Below are positions 29,886-36,235 of a stretch of 64,000 nt of DNA, in pieces. The translations under genes and the position numbers were made by a program. The DNA comes from Rhodocyclaceae bacterium. GTDB lineage: Bacteria > Pseudomonadota > Gammaproteobacteria > Burkholderiales > Rhodocyclaceae. Numbering within the stretch: position 1 is the first letter of the stretch; each line of letters begins with the position of its first letter. The stretch is from positions 62,001 to 126,000 of the forward strand of contig JALNXH010000001.1 in NCBI GenBank assembly GCA_023230455.1, written 5' to 3'. The notes below the pieces were generated by a model. It saw nothing but the letters and a program-made list of their open reading frames with translations. It was not told the origin of the DNA and did no database searches.

Positions 29886-29912
29886 AAAAGTCGGTGCTGG
29901 CGCTACGGCGCC
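29886..29912 (+). repeat. Module-boundary repeat, copy R2
   Basis: AAAAGTCGGTGCTGGCG followed by CTACGGCGCC, 9 bp after the stop of the metallopeptidase gene. GGTGC and GCGCC in it can pair. Same orientation as R1, R3 and R4. Confidence 0.75.
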
Positions 29913-29944
29913 GTGGTATGTTCCCGGCGGTTACGACGTTGGCC

Positions 29945-29973
29945 TATTGCAGATATCCGGTGTTTCTGCAATA
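29945..29973. repeat. Inverted repeat upstream of the HrgA-family gene
   Basis: TATTGCAG (29945-29952) and CTGCAATA (29966-29973), perfect 8-bp arms around 13 bases, 38 bp before the start codon. Candidate operator. Confidence 0.55.
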
Positions 29974-30011
29974 AGCCGGCTCGCTATTCCAATTTGCATC
30001 GGAAAACATCC

Positions 30012-30965
30012 ATGAAACTCAACCTGCGACAGACCGTCATCGACTTCCTCAAGGCTCGCCAGGAGGAGCGTTTCAAGGCGCGCCAGATTGCGCTGTGGAT
30101 GTTCGAGAACCATCGTGAGGCTTGCGAGGAGAAGCGTCGCAACAGCCAGCAGGACTTGCGCGATGACGCCATGTTGATCCAGCAACTCGTCGCCGAGATC
30201 GGCGCCAACCGACCGGAGATTCAGAAGAAGGAGCCGCGCATCCGCACCACGGAAGGACGACCGCGCCTTTACTACTTTGCGACCGAGGCCAGCTACGACG
30301 AAGTTCTGCGGCCGATCCACATCGAGCCAGCAAAGGATGGCAACAAAGAACCGGCCAAGGCCAGCCTGACCGAGCACGACCTCTACCCCCTGCTCTGCCG
30401 CTACCTGCATGCCGAATTCGGCCTTTACCCGAAGCGCATCGACGAGAAGCGTTCCTCAAATCGCAATGGCCCCAAGGGCAACATCTGGCTCTTTCCCGAC
30501 ATCGTGGCGATGGAAGATCTGGGGGCCGAATGGCACAAGGACATCCGCGACTGTGTGCGCCACTATGGCGACCCGCGCTGTCGCCTGTGGTCCTTCGAGG
30601 TAAAGCTAAAGCTCAACCGCTCGAACGTGCGCGAGGCGTGGTTTCAAACGGTGTCGAATTCCTCTTGGGCAAACCAGGGCTATCTGGTGGCGGCGGAAGT
30701 GGAAGGTGCGGACACGATGAAGGAACTGCGCCTGCTGGCGGCGGCCCACGGTATCGGCCTCATCGTGTTGGACGTGGAAGACCCGACGGAGGGCAGCGAG
30801 ATTCGCATTCCCGCTCGCGAACGAACCGAGGTCGATTGGGACGCCTGCAACCGGCTGGCGGAGGAGAACCCGGATTTCCGTGACTTCATCCGCAACGTAC
30901 GCCAGTTCCACCAGACCGACGACGTCAAGCGCGGCGATTGGGATTTGCCGGCGGACGAAAGCTGA
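30012..30965 (+). CDS. HrgA/COG2958 family protein with predicted nuclease core
   Basis: 317 aa. The N-terminal part (LRQTVIDFLKARQEERFKAR) looks like a HARE-type winged helix. In the C-terminal half FPDIVAMED (Asp163) and WSFEVKLKL (Glu196-Val-Lys198) have the order and spacing of a PD-(D/E)xK nuclease site. The family includes H. pylori HrgA, which replaces a restriction endonuclease gene. It is bracketed by repeats R2 and R3, apart from the RM operon. It is probably a defence nuclease; this function is inferred. Confidence 0.75.
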   Translation: MKLNLRQTVIDFLKARQEERFKARQIALWMFENHREACEEKRRNSQQDLRDDAMLIQQLVAEIGANRPEIQKKEPRIRTTEGRPRLYYFATEASYDEVLRPIHIEPAKDGNKEPAKASLTEHDLYPLLCRYLHAEFGLYPKRIDEKRSSNRNGPKGNIWLFPDIVAMEDLGAEWHKDIRDCVRHYGDPRCRLWSFEVKLKLNRSNVREAWFQTVSNSSWANQGYLVAAEVEGADTMKELRLLAAAHGIGLIVLDVEDPTEGSEIRIPARERTEVDWDACNRLAEENPDFRDFIRNVRQFHQTDDVKRGDWDLPADES

Positions 30966-30991
30966 AAAATCGGCGCTGGCGGGACGGCGCC
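30965..30991 (+). repeat. Module-boundary repeat, copy R3
   Basis: AAAAATCGGCGCTGGCGGG followed by ACGGCGCC, beginning at the last base of the hrgA-like stop codon. GGCGC and GCGCC form a 5-bp stem. The closest match to the consensus. Confidence 0.78.
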
Positions 30992-31006
30992 AAGTAACAC
31001 CATGGG

Positions 31007-31823
31007 CTATCTATCCGGCTTTGCGCCCACGTCTCCCAACAGCCCACCCGCCTCCCGCTCGTCCAACTCCAACCTGGGTGTAGCATCTTTGAGGCGCTTT
31101 TCGACTTCTTTGATGTGCTCGGCAGCAGGAATGTTCTCGGGCGGAGTGCCGCCGATGCGTCTGATGGCGTCGCGCACTTCCTTGCCAACCTGTTCGTGGG
31201 TCTGGATGGCCTGTGCCTGATTGCGCACGCCATCGCGGGCGAGCTTGTCGCGGGTCTGGGTCATACGGAACTGGTTGGCGGCAAGCTCCGTCGCATTCAT
31301 ACGATCAAGAAGGTTGTCTTTTCCCGGTATGGCCTTGCGCTGCTTGATGGCGTCGCGCCCCAGGCCGCCATAAAGGCCCTTGTAGCCGGCATCGTGGAAA
31401 ACACCAAACATCTTGCTTTGTATGCCGGCATCCTGCGCGGCGCCGGAGAGGGCCTTGAATTCCTCGGCGGTCTGCTTGCGCAGTTCCAGCCGTTCCATGT
31501 CGGCGGCGGCCTGGTCGTTTAGTTCCTGCCGGCGTGCCTGGACGGCGAAATACTTCTGGGCCTGGGCGATTTCCGGTTTCGCGGATCGCCGTTCTGGGCG
31601 ATGAGATAGCAGGCGAAGCGGGAAAGCTGGTAATCCTCGACGGTTCGCTGGCTTCCCGATCCAAGGTCAACCATTTTGCCGGCGCCGGCAAAATGGTAGC
31701 CGGGAGTATTTCCCGATTGTTCACAAGAAGTTATTGCCCGCTCGATGGCCTGTTCGAAGCGCCGCCATTGGCTGTAGCCCAACAGGGTTTGTCGCCCAGC
31801 GTGGGCAGTTGCTTGCCGTTCAT
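31007..31823 (-). pseudogene. dinD: DNA-damage-inducible protein D (dinD), frameshifted and truncated
   Basis: Two frames together encode most of DinD. The first (31782 down to about 31580) gives LGYSQWRRFEQAIERAI ... SRFACYLIAQNGDP. The second (about 31580 down to 31007) gives KPEIAQAQKYFAVQARRQEL, then GYKGLYGGLGRDAIKQRK, NATELAANQFRMTQT and KEVRDAIRRIGGTPPENIP, all DinD hallmarks. The join is a one-base loss near CCGCGAAACCGG. The N-terminal leader before LGYSQW is missing: the only nearby ATG (31823) lies in yet another frame. A sequencing error could explain one shift but not the lost 5' end. Confidence 0.8.
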
Positions 31824-31916
31824 GTTTGCGGTCTCCAAGCGTCGACGATGGAAATATTTGCAGATGGCATGGTGAGTTTAACCGTGGGGAAGCTCGCCAG
31901 ACGAGCCAGTGATTGC

Positions 31917-31942
31917 AAAAGTCGGCGCTGACGAGACGGCGG
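31917..31942 (+). repeat. Module-boundary repeat, copy R4
   Basis: AAAAGTCGGCGCTGACGAG followed by ACGGCGG, ending directly against the stop codon of the fic gene (which reads on the other strand). Confidence 0.75.
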
Positions 31943-33013
31943 CTACGGCTCGCGAGTCAGAATTTCAAAGAGTGGCACATTTATGTAGTAGTTGCTCCGC
32001 CCCACCTTGCGCTTCTGCAGAAAGCCGCCCGCCACCAGCGCTTCGAGATATTTGGTCGCTGTCAGCCGCGACACCTTGAGATCGTGTTCGACGAACTCGA
32101 TCTTGGTGTAGGGATATGAAAACAGGTTGTTGATCAGATCCTGGCTGTAGAAGCGGTAGCCGGCGCGGATGCGGTGCTTGTAGTCCATCAGCAATGCCTT
32201 GATGGCCTGGATGGTGGCAATGCCGTCGGCCGCCGTTTTTTCGACGGCGGTGAGCATGTAGAGCACCCAATCCTCCCAACAGTCGCGGTCGCGGGCTTCC
32301 TGCAAGAGGCGGTAATAGTCGGCCTTGGTACGCGCGATATGGCGGGAGAGATAGAGCACGGGGGTGTCGAGCAGGCCCTGCTTGATGAGGTAGAGCACGT
32401 TGATGATGCGGCCGGTGCGACCGTTGCCGTCGTAAAAGGGATGAATGCTCTCGAACTGGTGGTGGATCAGCGCCATCTTCACCAGCGGATCGGCATCGAA
32501 CAGGGCATCGTCGTTGATGAAACGTTCGAGGTCGGTCATCAAGGCCAGGATATCGTCGGGGTTCTGCGGCGGGGTATAGACGGTACGGCCGCCATCGCCT
32601 TTGAGCGCAGTGCCCGGCAGCTTGCGAAAGCCGGCGCGATTGCGCTCCAACTCGGCCTGGATTTCAAGGATGTCGTTGTTGGTCAACAACCCGTTGCGGC
32701 GCACGGCGTCGAAGCCGACCCGTAGCGCCTGGCGGTAGTAGGCAACCTCCTTCGCGGCGACGCTGCCGCCGGACTCCGGGAAGACGGCATCACGAAACAG
32801 TTCGTCGTGGGTAGTGACGATGTTCTCGATCTCGGAACTGTCCTTCGCCTCCTGCAAGCCGAGGGTGCTAATGAGAATGCCCTGATTCGGCATGGAGGCG
32901 GCCACGCCCTTGAGTTCGGCCAGCTTGCGGCTGGCCGCATTGAGTTGCTTGAGAATGTCCGGCCGGTCGAAGCGATCCGGCCGCAGGGTGGTCAGGGACG
33001 CAATGTCAGTCAT
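31943..33013 (-). CDS. Fic family protein (predicted AMPylator, class II)
   Basis: 356 aa. The Fic core motif HPFYDGNGRTGR is complete with catalytic His191. An N-terminal inhibitory helix carries SSEIEN, matching the (S/T)xxxE(G/N) rule, so the enzyme should be self-restrained (class II). The C-terminal winged helix (KVSRLTATKYLEALVAGGFLQKRKVG) suggests DNA or protein binding. Such proteins transfer AMP from ATP to a target hydroxyl. The target is unknown. ATG at 33013 was chosen over an upstream start because the conserved region begins soon after it. Confidence 0.92.
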   Translation of the reverse strand: MTDIASLTTLRPDRFDRPDILKQLNAASRKLAELKGVAASMPNQGILISTLGLQEAKDSSEIENIVTTHDELFRDAVFPESGGSVAAKEVAYYRQALRVGFDAVRRNGLLTNNDILEIQAELERNRAGFRKLPGTALKGDGGRTVYTPPQNPDDILALMTDLERFINDDALFDADPLVKMALIHHQFESIHPFYDGNGRTGRIINVLYLIKQGLLDTPVLYLSRHIARTKADYYRLLQEARDRDCWEDWVLYMLTAVEKTAADGIATIQAIKALLMDYKHRIRAGYRFYSQDLINNLFSYPYTKIEFVEHDLKVSRLTATKYLEALVAGGFLQKRKVGRSNYYINVPLFEILTREP

Positions 33014-33140
33014 TTCGATACAGGTCGCGTTTAACGTATATAGCAATACGTGATTTTATATATACATCCTGCGCAACATGCAAAGATTTCTGTCGACGGA
33101 CAATGGCTGAACGGGTGGCGTGACCCCGGGAATCTCGTTT

Positions 33141-33392
33141 TCAGAACGGGCAGGACGGTGCCTGTTCAGGTTCCGACTCCGCACAATCCAACTCCCGCGT
33201 CGCCCGCGTCATCGCCGCGTAGAGCAGCTTCGCTTCCTGCGGCGCCAGCTCGGGGTGCAGCGACGAAGGCCCAAGGGCGACGTTGTACCAGCAGAGGTAA
33301 TCGTCTTCGAGCTTGGCTTCCAGACGCTCGGCCAGCCGGCGCTCACCGCCGCTGTCGAAGGTACAACTGCCGATGGAGGGGTTCGGCCCCAT
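33141..33392 (-). pseudogene. Remnant of a NERD-domain UvrD-like helicase
   Basis: One short frame joins the two ends of a much longer protein. The N-terminal part reads CTFDSGGERRLAERLEAKLEDDYLCWYNVALGP (in two pieces here), typical of the start of NERD-nuclease helicases. It runs straight into KLLYAAMTRATREL, the last helicase motif of UvrD-type enzymes. The motor in between is gone, indicating an internal deletion. Confidence 0.65.
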
Positions 33393-33438
33393 AGGGAAGT
33401 CCGCACTTGCCCCGAAGTCATTGCTCGGTTCTCTGCAT

Positions 33439-33453
33439 GTACAATGCTTGTAC
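33439..33453. promoter_or_regulatory. Candidate hicAB operator
   Basis: GTACAATGCTTGTAC is a perfect palindrome (6-bp arms, TGC centre) 30 bp before the hicA start. TACAAT within it resembles a -10 box, so binding of HicB there would repress the pair, as is usual for these modules. Confidence 0.55.
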
Positions 33454-33483
33454 CATGATATTGCCCGCAGTATCATTTTTCTT

Positions 33484-33711
33484 ATGAATACAGCCGCCAA
33501 ACTGCTTCAAGCCATGCGTAGCAATCCACTCGATTGGAAGCTTGCGCAGCTTCAAACGGTGGCGCGCCAAAATGGAATTGACTGGCGGCACGTTGGAACG
33601 AGTCACTGCGTGTTCGTGCGCAACGATGGCAAGACGCTTCCCGGTCCAGCACGCCGTCCAATCAAGCCGATCTACGTTAGAAAGTTTCTGGAGTTGGTTG
33701 AAGGAGCATGA
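33484..33711 (+). CDS. hicA: HicA-family toxin
   Basis: 75 aa. NGIDWRHVGTSHCVFVRNDGKTLP holds the HicA catalytic His in the SH motif (G-T-S-H-x-x-F) of the dsRNA-binding-like fold, followed by IKPIYVRKFLELVE. HicA toxins cleave mRNA. The gene precedes its antitoxin by 3 bp. The start is the first ATG after the operator-like palindrome. Confidence 0.85.
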   Translation: MNTAAKLLQAMRSNPLDWKLAQLQTVARQNGIDWRHVGTSHCVFVRNDGKTLPGPARRPIKPIYVRKFLELVEGA

Positions 33712-33714
33712 ACC

Positions 33715-34074
33715 ATGGGAAAGAAGATTGACTACCCCTTTGAGATCCGTCCGCTTTCGGCTGAGGAGGGCGGCGGATTCCTAATCTCCTATCCGGATTT
33801 TTCGGAGTGCCTGTCCGATGGGGAAACTGTCGAAGAAGCCCTAGCGAACGGGGAGGACGCATTGAAAGCTACGATCGCTGCACTTAAGGCCAAAGAGTTG
33901 CCCATTCCCGCACCGAATAGCGGCGGTGTGGCATCCGGGAAGTTTGTTGCTCGCGTCCCGAAGACGGTTCACGCGCGGTTGGCTACACGCGCAAAGGCCG
34001 AGGGTGTATCACTAAATACCCTTGTCCTAACGTTCATCGCAGAGGGTCTTGGGCGTAAAGAACGGCAAGCTTAG
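33715..34074 (+). CDS. hicB: HicB-family antitoxin
   Basis: 119 aa. The N-terminal degraded RNase H fold reads YPFEIRPLSAEEGGGFLISYPDF and SDGETVEEALANGEDALKATI. The C-terminal ribbon-helix-helix reads FVARVPKTVHARLATRAKAEGVSLNTLV. It neutralises HicA and should repress the operon. It ends the accessory region. Confidence 0.92.
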   Translation: MGKKIDYPFEIRPLSAEEGGGFLISYPDFSECLSDGETVEEALANGEDALKATIAALKAKELPIPAPNSGGVASGKFVARVPKTVHARLATRAKAEGVSLNTLVLTFIAEGLGRKERQA

Positions 34075-34101
34075 TTGCCAATGTGGCCGAACCCGTCGTT
34101 G

Positions 34102-34137
34102 CAGGGGGCGCTCCGCCTATCGGCGGAGCGCCCCCTG
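34102..34137 (+). other. Perfect 16-bp stem-loop after hicB
   Basis: CAGGGGGCGCTCCGCC (34102-34117) is the exact complement of GGCGGAGCGCCCCCTG (34122-34137), loop TATC. No T-run follows. It could block read-through, protect the hicAB transcript or be the right edge of the island. Confidence 0.85.
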
Positions 34138-34262
34138 AACTCAGACGATGAGGACGGCCATGCACGAACTATCCTATCATCATAGCCATCTGCGAATCTC
34201 GTCGCCTCTTTGTGCCGTACCTTTATCTATGCGTCCGTTCGAATTGCGCCGCTCGGCTTCGC

Positions 34263-34712
34263 TCAGCAGGCGTTGGTCCTCTTGCAGCCGGCGATCACCG
34301 GTGCGGCAGGAACCACTTTGCGTCCCTCGCCGAGCCAACTGCGGATGCCGCCCTTGACGTTGTAAACCTTGGCGTAGCCGGCTTTGCCGGAAAGAAACTG
34401 GCTCACCGCCTTGGTCCGGTTGCCGCTGCGGCAGATCACCGCCACCGGTTCGCCGGGCTTGGTAACGCGCTGTAGCTTGTCGAGCCAGGCGGCGGGGGCG
34501 GCGTTGCCGCGTTCGTCGAAGAAGGTCAGCAAATGGCTGCCCGGCACGATGCCGGTTTCTTCCCATTCGCCGACGGTACGGATATCGATCACGGGCACGC
34601 CGGAGGCGCTGAGCCGGGCCAGTTCGTTGTTGTCGATATCGACCACCTCGGCCTGCGCCGAGAGCGCAAACAAGATGCAGCAGCCATTCAGGAAACGACG
34701 TATCGATTTCAT
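34263..34712 (-). CDS. Secreted rhodanese-domain protein
   Basis: 149 aa. A signal peptide (MKSIRRFLNGCCILFALSAQA) is followed by one rhodanese domain with active-site loop CRSGNRT. It would carry sulfane sulfur in the periplasm. GGAGG lies upstream of the ATG. It is last in a minus-strand set with a cytochrome c', a DUF2892 membrane protein and a Crp/Fnr regulator. Confidence 0.9.
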   Translation of the reverse strand: MKSIRRFLNGCCILFALSAQAEVVDIDNNELARLSASGVPVIDIRTVGEWEETGIVPGSHLLTFFDERGNAAPAAWLDKLQRVTKPGEPVAVICRSGNRTKAVSQFLSGKAGYAKVYNVKGGIRSWLGEGRKVVPAAPVIAGCKRTNAC

Positions 34713-34765
34713 TTTCAGCGCCTCCAAACGTTCCGTAGTAGCCGGGCCTACCGACCTTGCCGCGC

Positions 34766-35221
34766 TCAGTCCGTGCGGAACTTGTCGTGGCAGCTCTTGC
34801 AGGCTTCGCCGGTTTTGCCGAATTGCGCTTTCACCGCCCCCACATCTCCGACCGTCACCACTCGAGCGAGTTCATTCGCTTCCTTGTTGAACGCCGTCGC
34901 CAGTTCCTTGACCTTGTCCTGCTGCTGGAAGAACTCGGCCTTGACACGAGTCTTCGTCTCGCCAATGTCGTGCTCTGTACCCGGGCCGAACAGGGCGATC
35001 AAACCGGAATTGGAAACCGCCGCCACGGCAGCGGCCGATTTGACCACCTCGTCCTTGTTATAGCCGCTTTCGAGATTACTTTTGATGCGACCCATGTTCC
35101 AGGCCATGAAGCTGTAGCCGGCCTTGCGGAAGCGGATCTGGTCTTCGGGCTTTAGCGGAGCGGCGTAGGCCGTGTTGAGGAAAACGGCCGCGAGGGCCCC
35201 TAGAAAAACCTTCTTGCCCAT
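34766..35221 (-). CDS. Cytochrome c' family protein
   Basis: 151 aa. A signal peptide (MGKKVFLGALAAVFLNTAYA) precedes a mature four-helix cytochrome with the single haem site CKSCHDKF close to the C-terminus, the cytochrome c' arrangement. RKAGYSFMAWNMGRIKSNLE is the first helix. Periplasmic; the family binds NO and other gases. It lies between the DUF2892 and rhodanese genes. Confidence 0.92.
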   Translation of the reverse strand: MGKKVFLGALAAVFLNTAYAAPLKPEDQIRFRKAGYSFMAWNMGRIKSNLESGYNKDEVVKSAAAVAAVSNSGLIALFGPGTEHDIGETKTRVKAEFFQQQDKVKELATAFNKEANELARVVTVGDVGAVKAQFGKTGEACKSCHDKFRTD

Positions 35222-35289
35222 ATACGCCTTTCGTTTCGGATTCGGTGCCCGCACGCAGACCGCCGGCAACGGCCGGCCTGCGCACGGAA

Positions 35290-35487
35290 TCAGGTTTCGC
35301 TCTTGCAGCCGCAGGTGCTGATGCCGAGCAGCGGATAGGCCGGGCACCAACCCATCAGGCCGGTGGCCAGCGGCACCAGGCCGATGTAGCCCCAGACCGG
35401 CAGAAGACCGGCCAGGGAGGCGCCAACCAGGCCGAGGCCGGCGACGATGCGCAGGGTTTTGTCGATACCGCCAACATTTGCTTTCAT
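35290..35487 (-). CDS. DUF2892 (YgaP-type membrane domain) protein
   Basis: 65 aa. MKANVGGIDKTLRIVAGLGL begins the typical DUF2892 unit of two membrane helices; it ends GWCPAYPLLGISTCGCKSET with three Cys. In E. coli YgaP this unit is fused to a rhodanese; here the two are separate neighbours. AGGAGG-like CGGAGG lies before the start. First gene after the predicted Crp-type site. Confidence 0.9.
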   Translation of the reverse strand: MKANVGGIDKTLRIVAGLGLVGASLAGLLPVWGYIGLVPLATGLMGWCPAYPLLGISTCGCKSET

Positions 35488-35522
35488 GATGACCTCCGTT
35501 TAAGTGAATGGAACGGAGGCCA

Positions 35523-35564
35523 CTGTAACGAGCCGTCGCCGACGCGTCTGTAACCGCGGTCACA
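35523..35564 (-). promoter_or_regulatory. Predicted class II Crp/Fnr-type promoter of the DUF2892-cyt c'-rhodanese operon
   Basis: On the minus strand TGTGACCGCGGTTACA (35564-35549) matches the Crp consensus TGTGA-N6-TCACA with one mismatch. It overlaps the stop codon of the regulator gene. A -10-like TTACAGT begins at 35528; with a start near 35516 the site is centred at about -41, the class II activator position. Confidence 0.7.
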
Positions 35565-36222
35565 TAGCGGCGATCGCCTTCAGGCCCGGCCGATCGAGCA
35601 GGACGATCTGCTCGCGCCCAAGGGAAACCAACCCCTGGGCGGCGAAGCCCTTGAGCAGCCGACTGACGATCTCGCGCACGCTGCCCAGTTCCTCGGCCAA
35701 CTGCTGGTGGGTGATGCCGAGCATGTTGCTCTCCCTGGAGAGCAACAGCTTGGCCAGCCGCCGGTCGAGGCGGGCGAAGGCGACTTCCTCGACCAGTTGC
35801 ATCAGCTCGGCGATGCGAGCGGAAAACAGGTGGAACACGAACTCGCGAAACGGCCTGCTTTCGGCAATCAGCTGCTCGAACAACGGTACCGGCAGCACCA
35901 GCAAGGTAAGCGGCGTTTCGGCGACGCCGCTGGCCGAATACGCCGTATGGCCGAGCAGGCAGCTCGACGTGATGATGCAGGAACCGCCCGGTTCGACGCG
36001 GTAGAGCAGCATTTCGCGCCCCGAGGCGGTACTCTTGATCACCTTGATGCTGCCTGCCAGAAGCAGCGGAAAGCCTTTGCAGCCCTGGTTCTCGGCAAAC
36101 AGCCGGGTACCGGCCGGCAACTGCATCAGCGCCGACGGCTGTAGCGCACGTTCAAGCACCGACGGCGGCAGCGTCGCCAGCGACGGATAGAGCTCGAGAA
36201 CGGCGGCGCGATCCGGCGTCAT
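35560..36222 (-). CDS. Crp/Fnr-family transcriptional regulator
   Basis: 220 aa. A cyclic-nucleotide-binding-like beta roll (about 20-130) is followed by a C-terminal winged helix with ITHQQLAEELGSVREIVSRLL. The recognition helix has Arg183, Glu184 and Arg188 in the Crp pattern, fitting a TGTGA half-site. There is no N-terminal Fnr cysteine cluster. Three Cys (48, 82, 88) lie in the sensor domain. ATG at 36222 leaves 13 bp after purL; an in-frame start at 36258 would overlap purL. Likely regulator of the genes downstream. Confidence 0.92.
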   Translation of the reverse strand: MTPDRAAVLELYPSLATLPPSVLERALQPSALMQLPAGTRLFAENQGCKGFPLLLAGSIKVIKSTASGREMLLYRVEPGGSCIITSSCLLGHTAYSASGVAETPLTLLVLPVPLFEQLIAESRPFREFVFHLFSARIAELMQLVEEVAFARLDRRLAKLLLSRESNMLGITHQQLAEELGSVREIVSRLLKGFAAQGLVSLGREQIVLLDRPGLKAIAAM

Positions 36223-36235
36223 CGTCCGGCCCGGC

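Noticed and set aside
21310..31942. Integron attC interpretation of the four boundary repeats
   Set aside because: There is no GTTRRRY/RYYYAAC pair, no integrase gene in the window, and the stems are too short.
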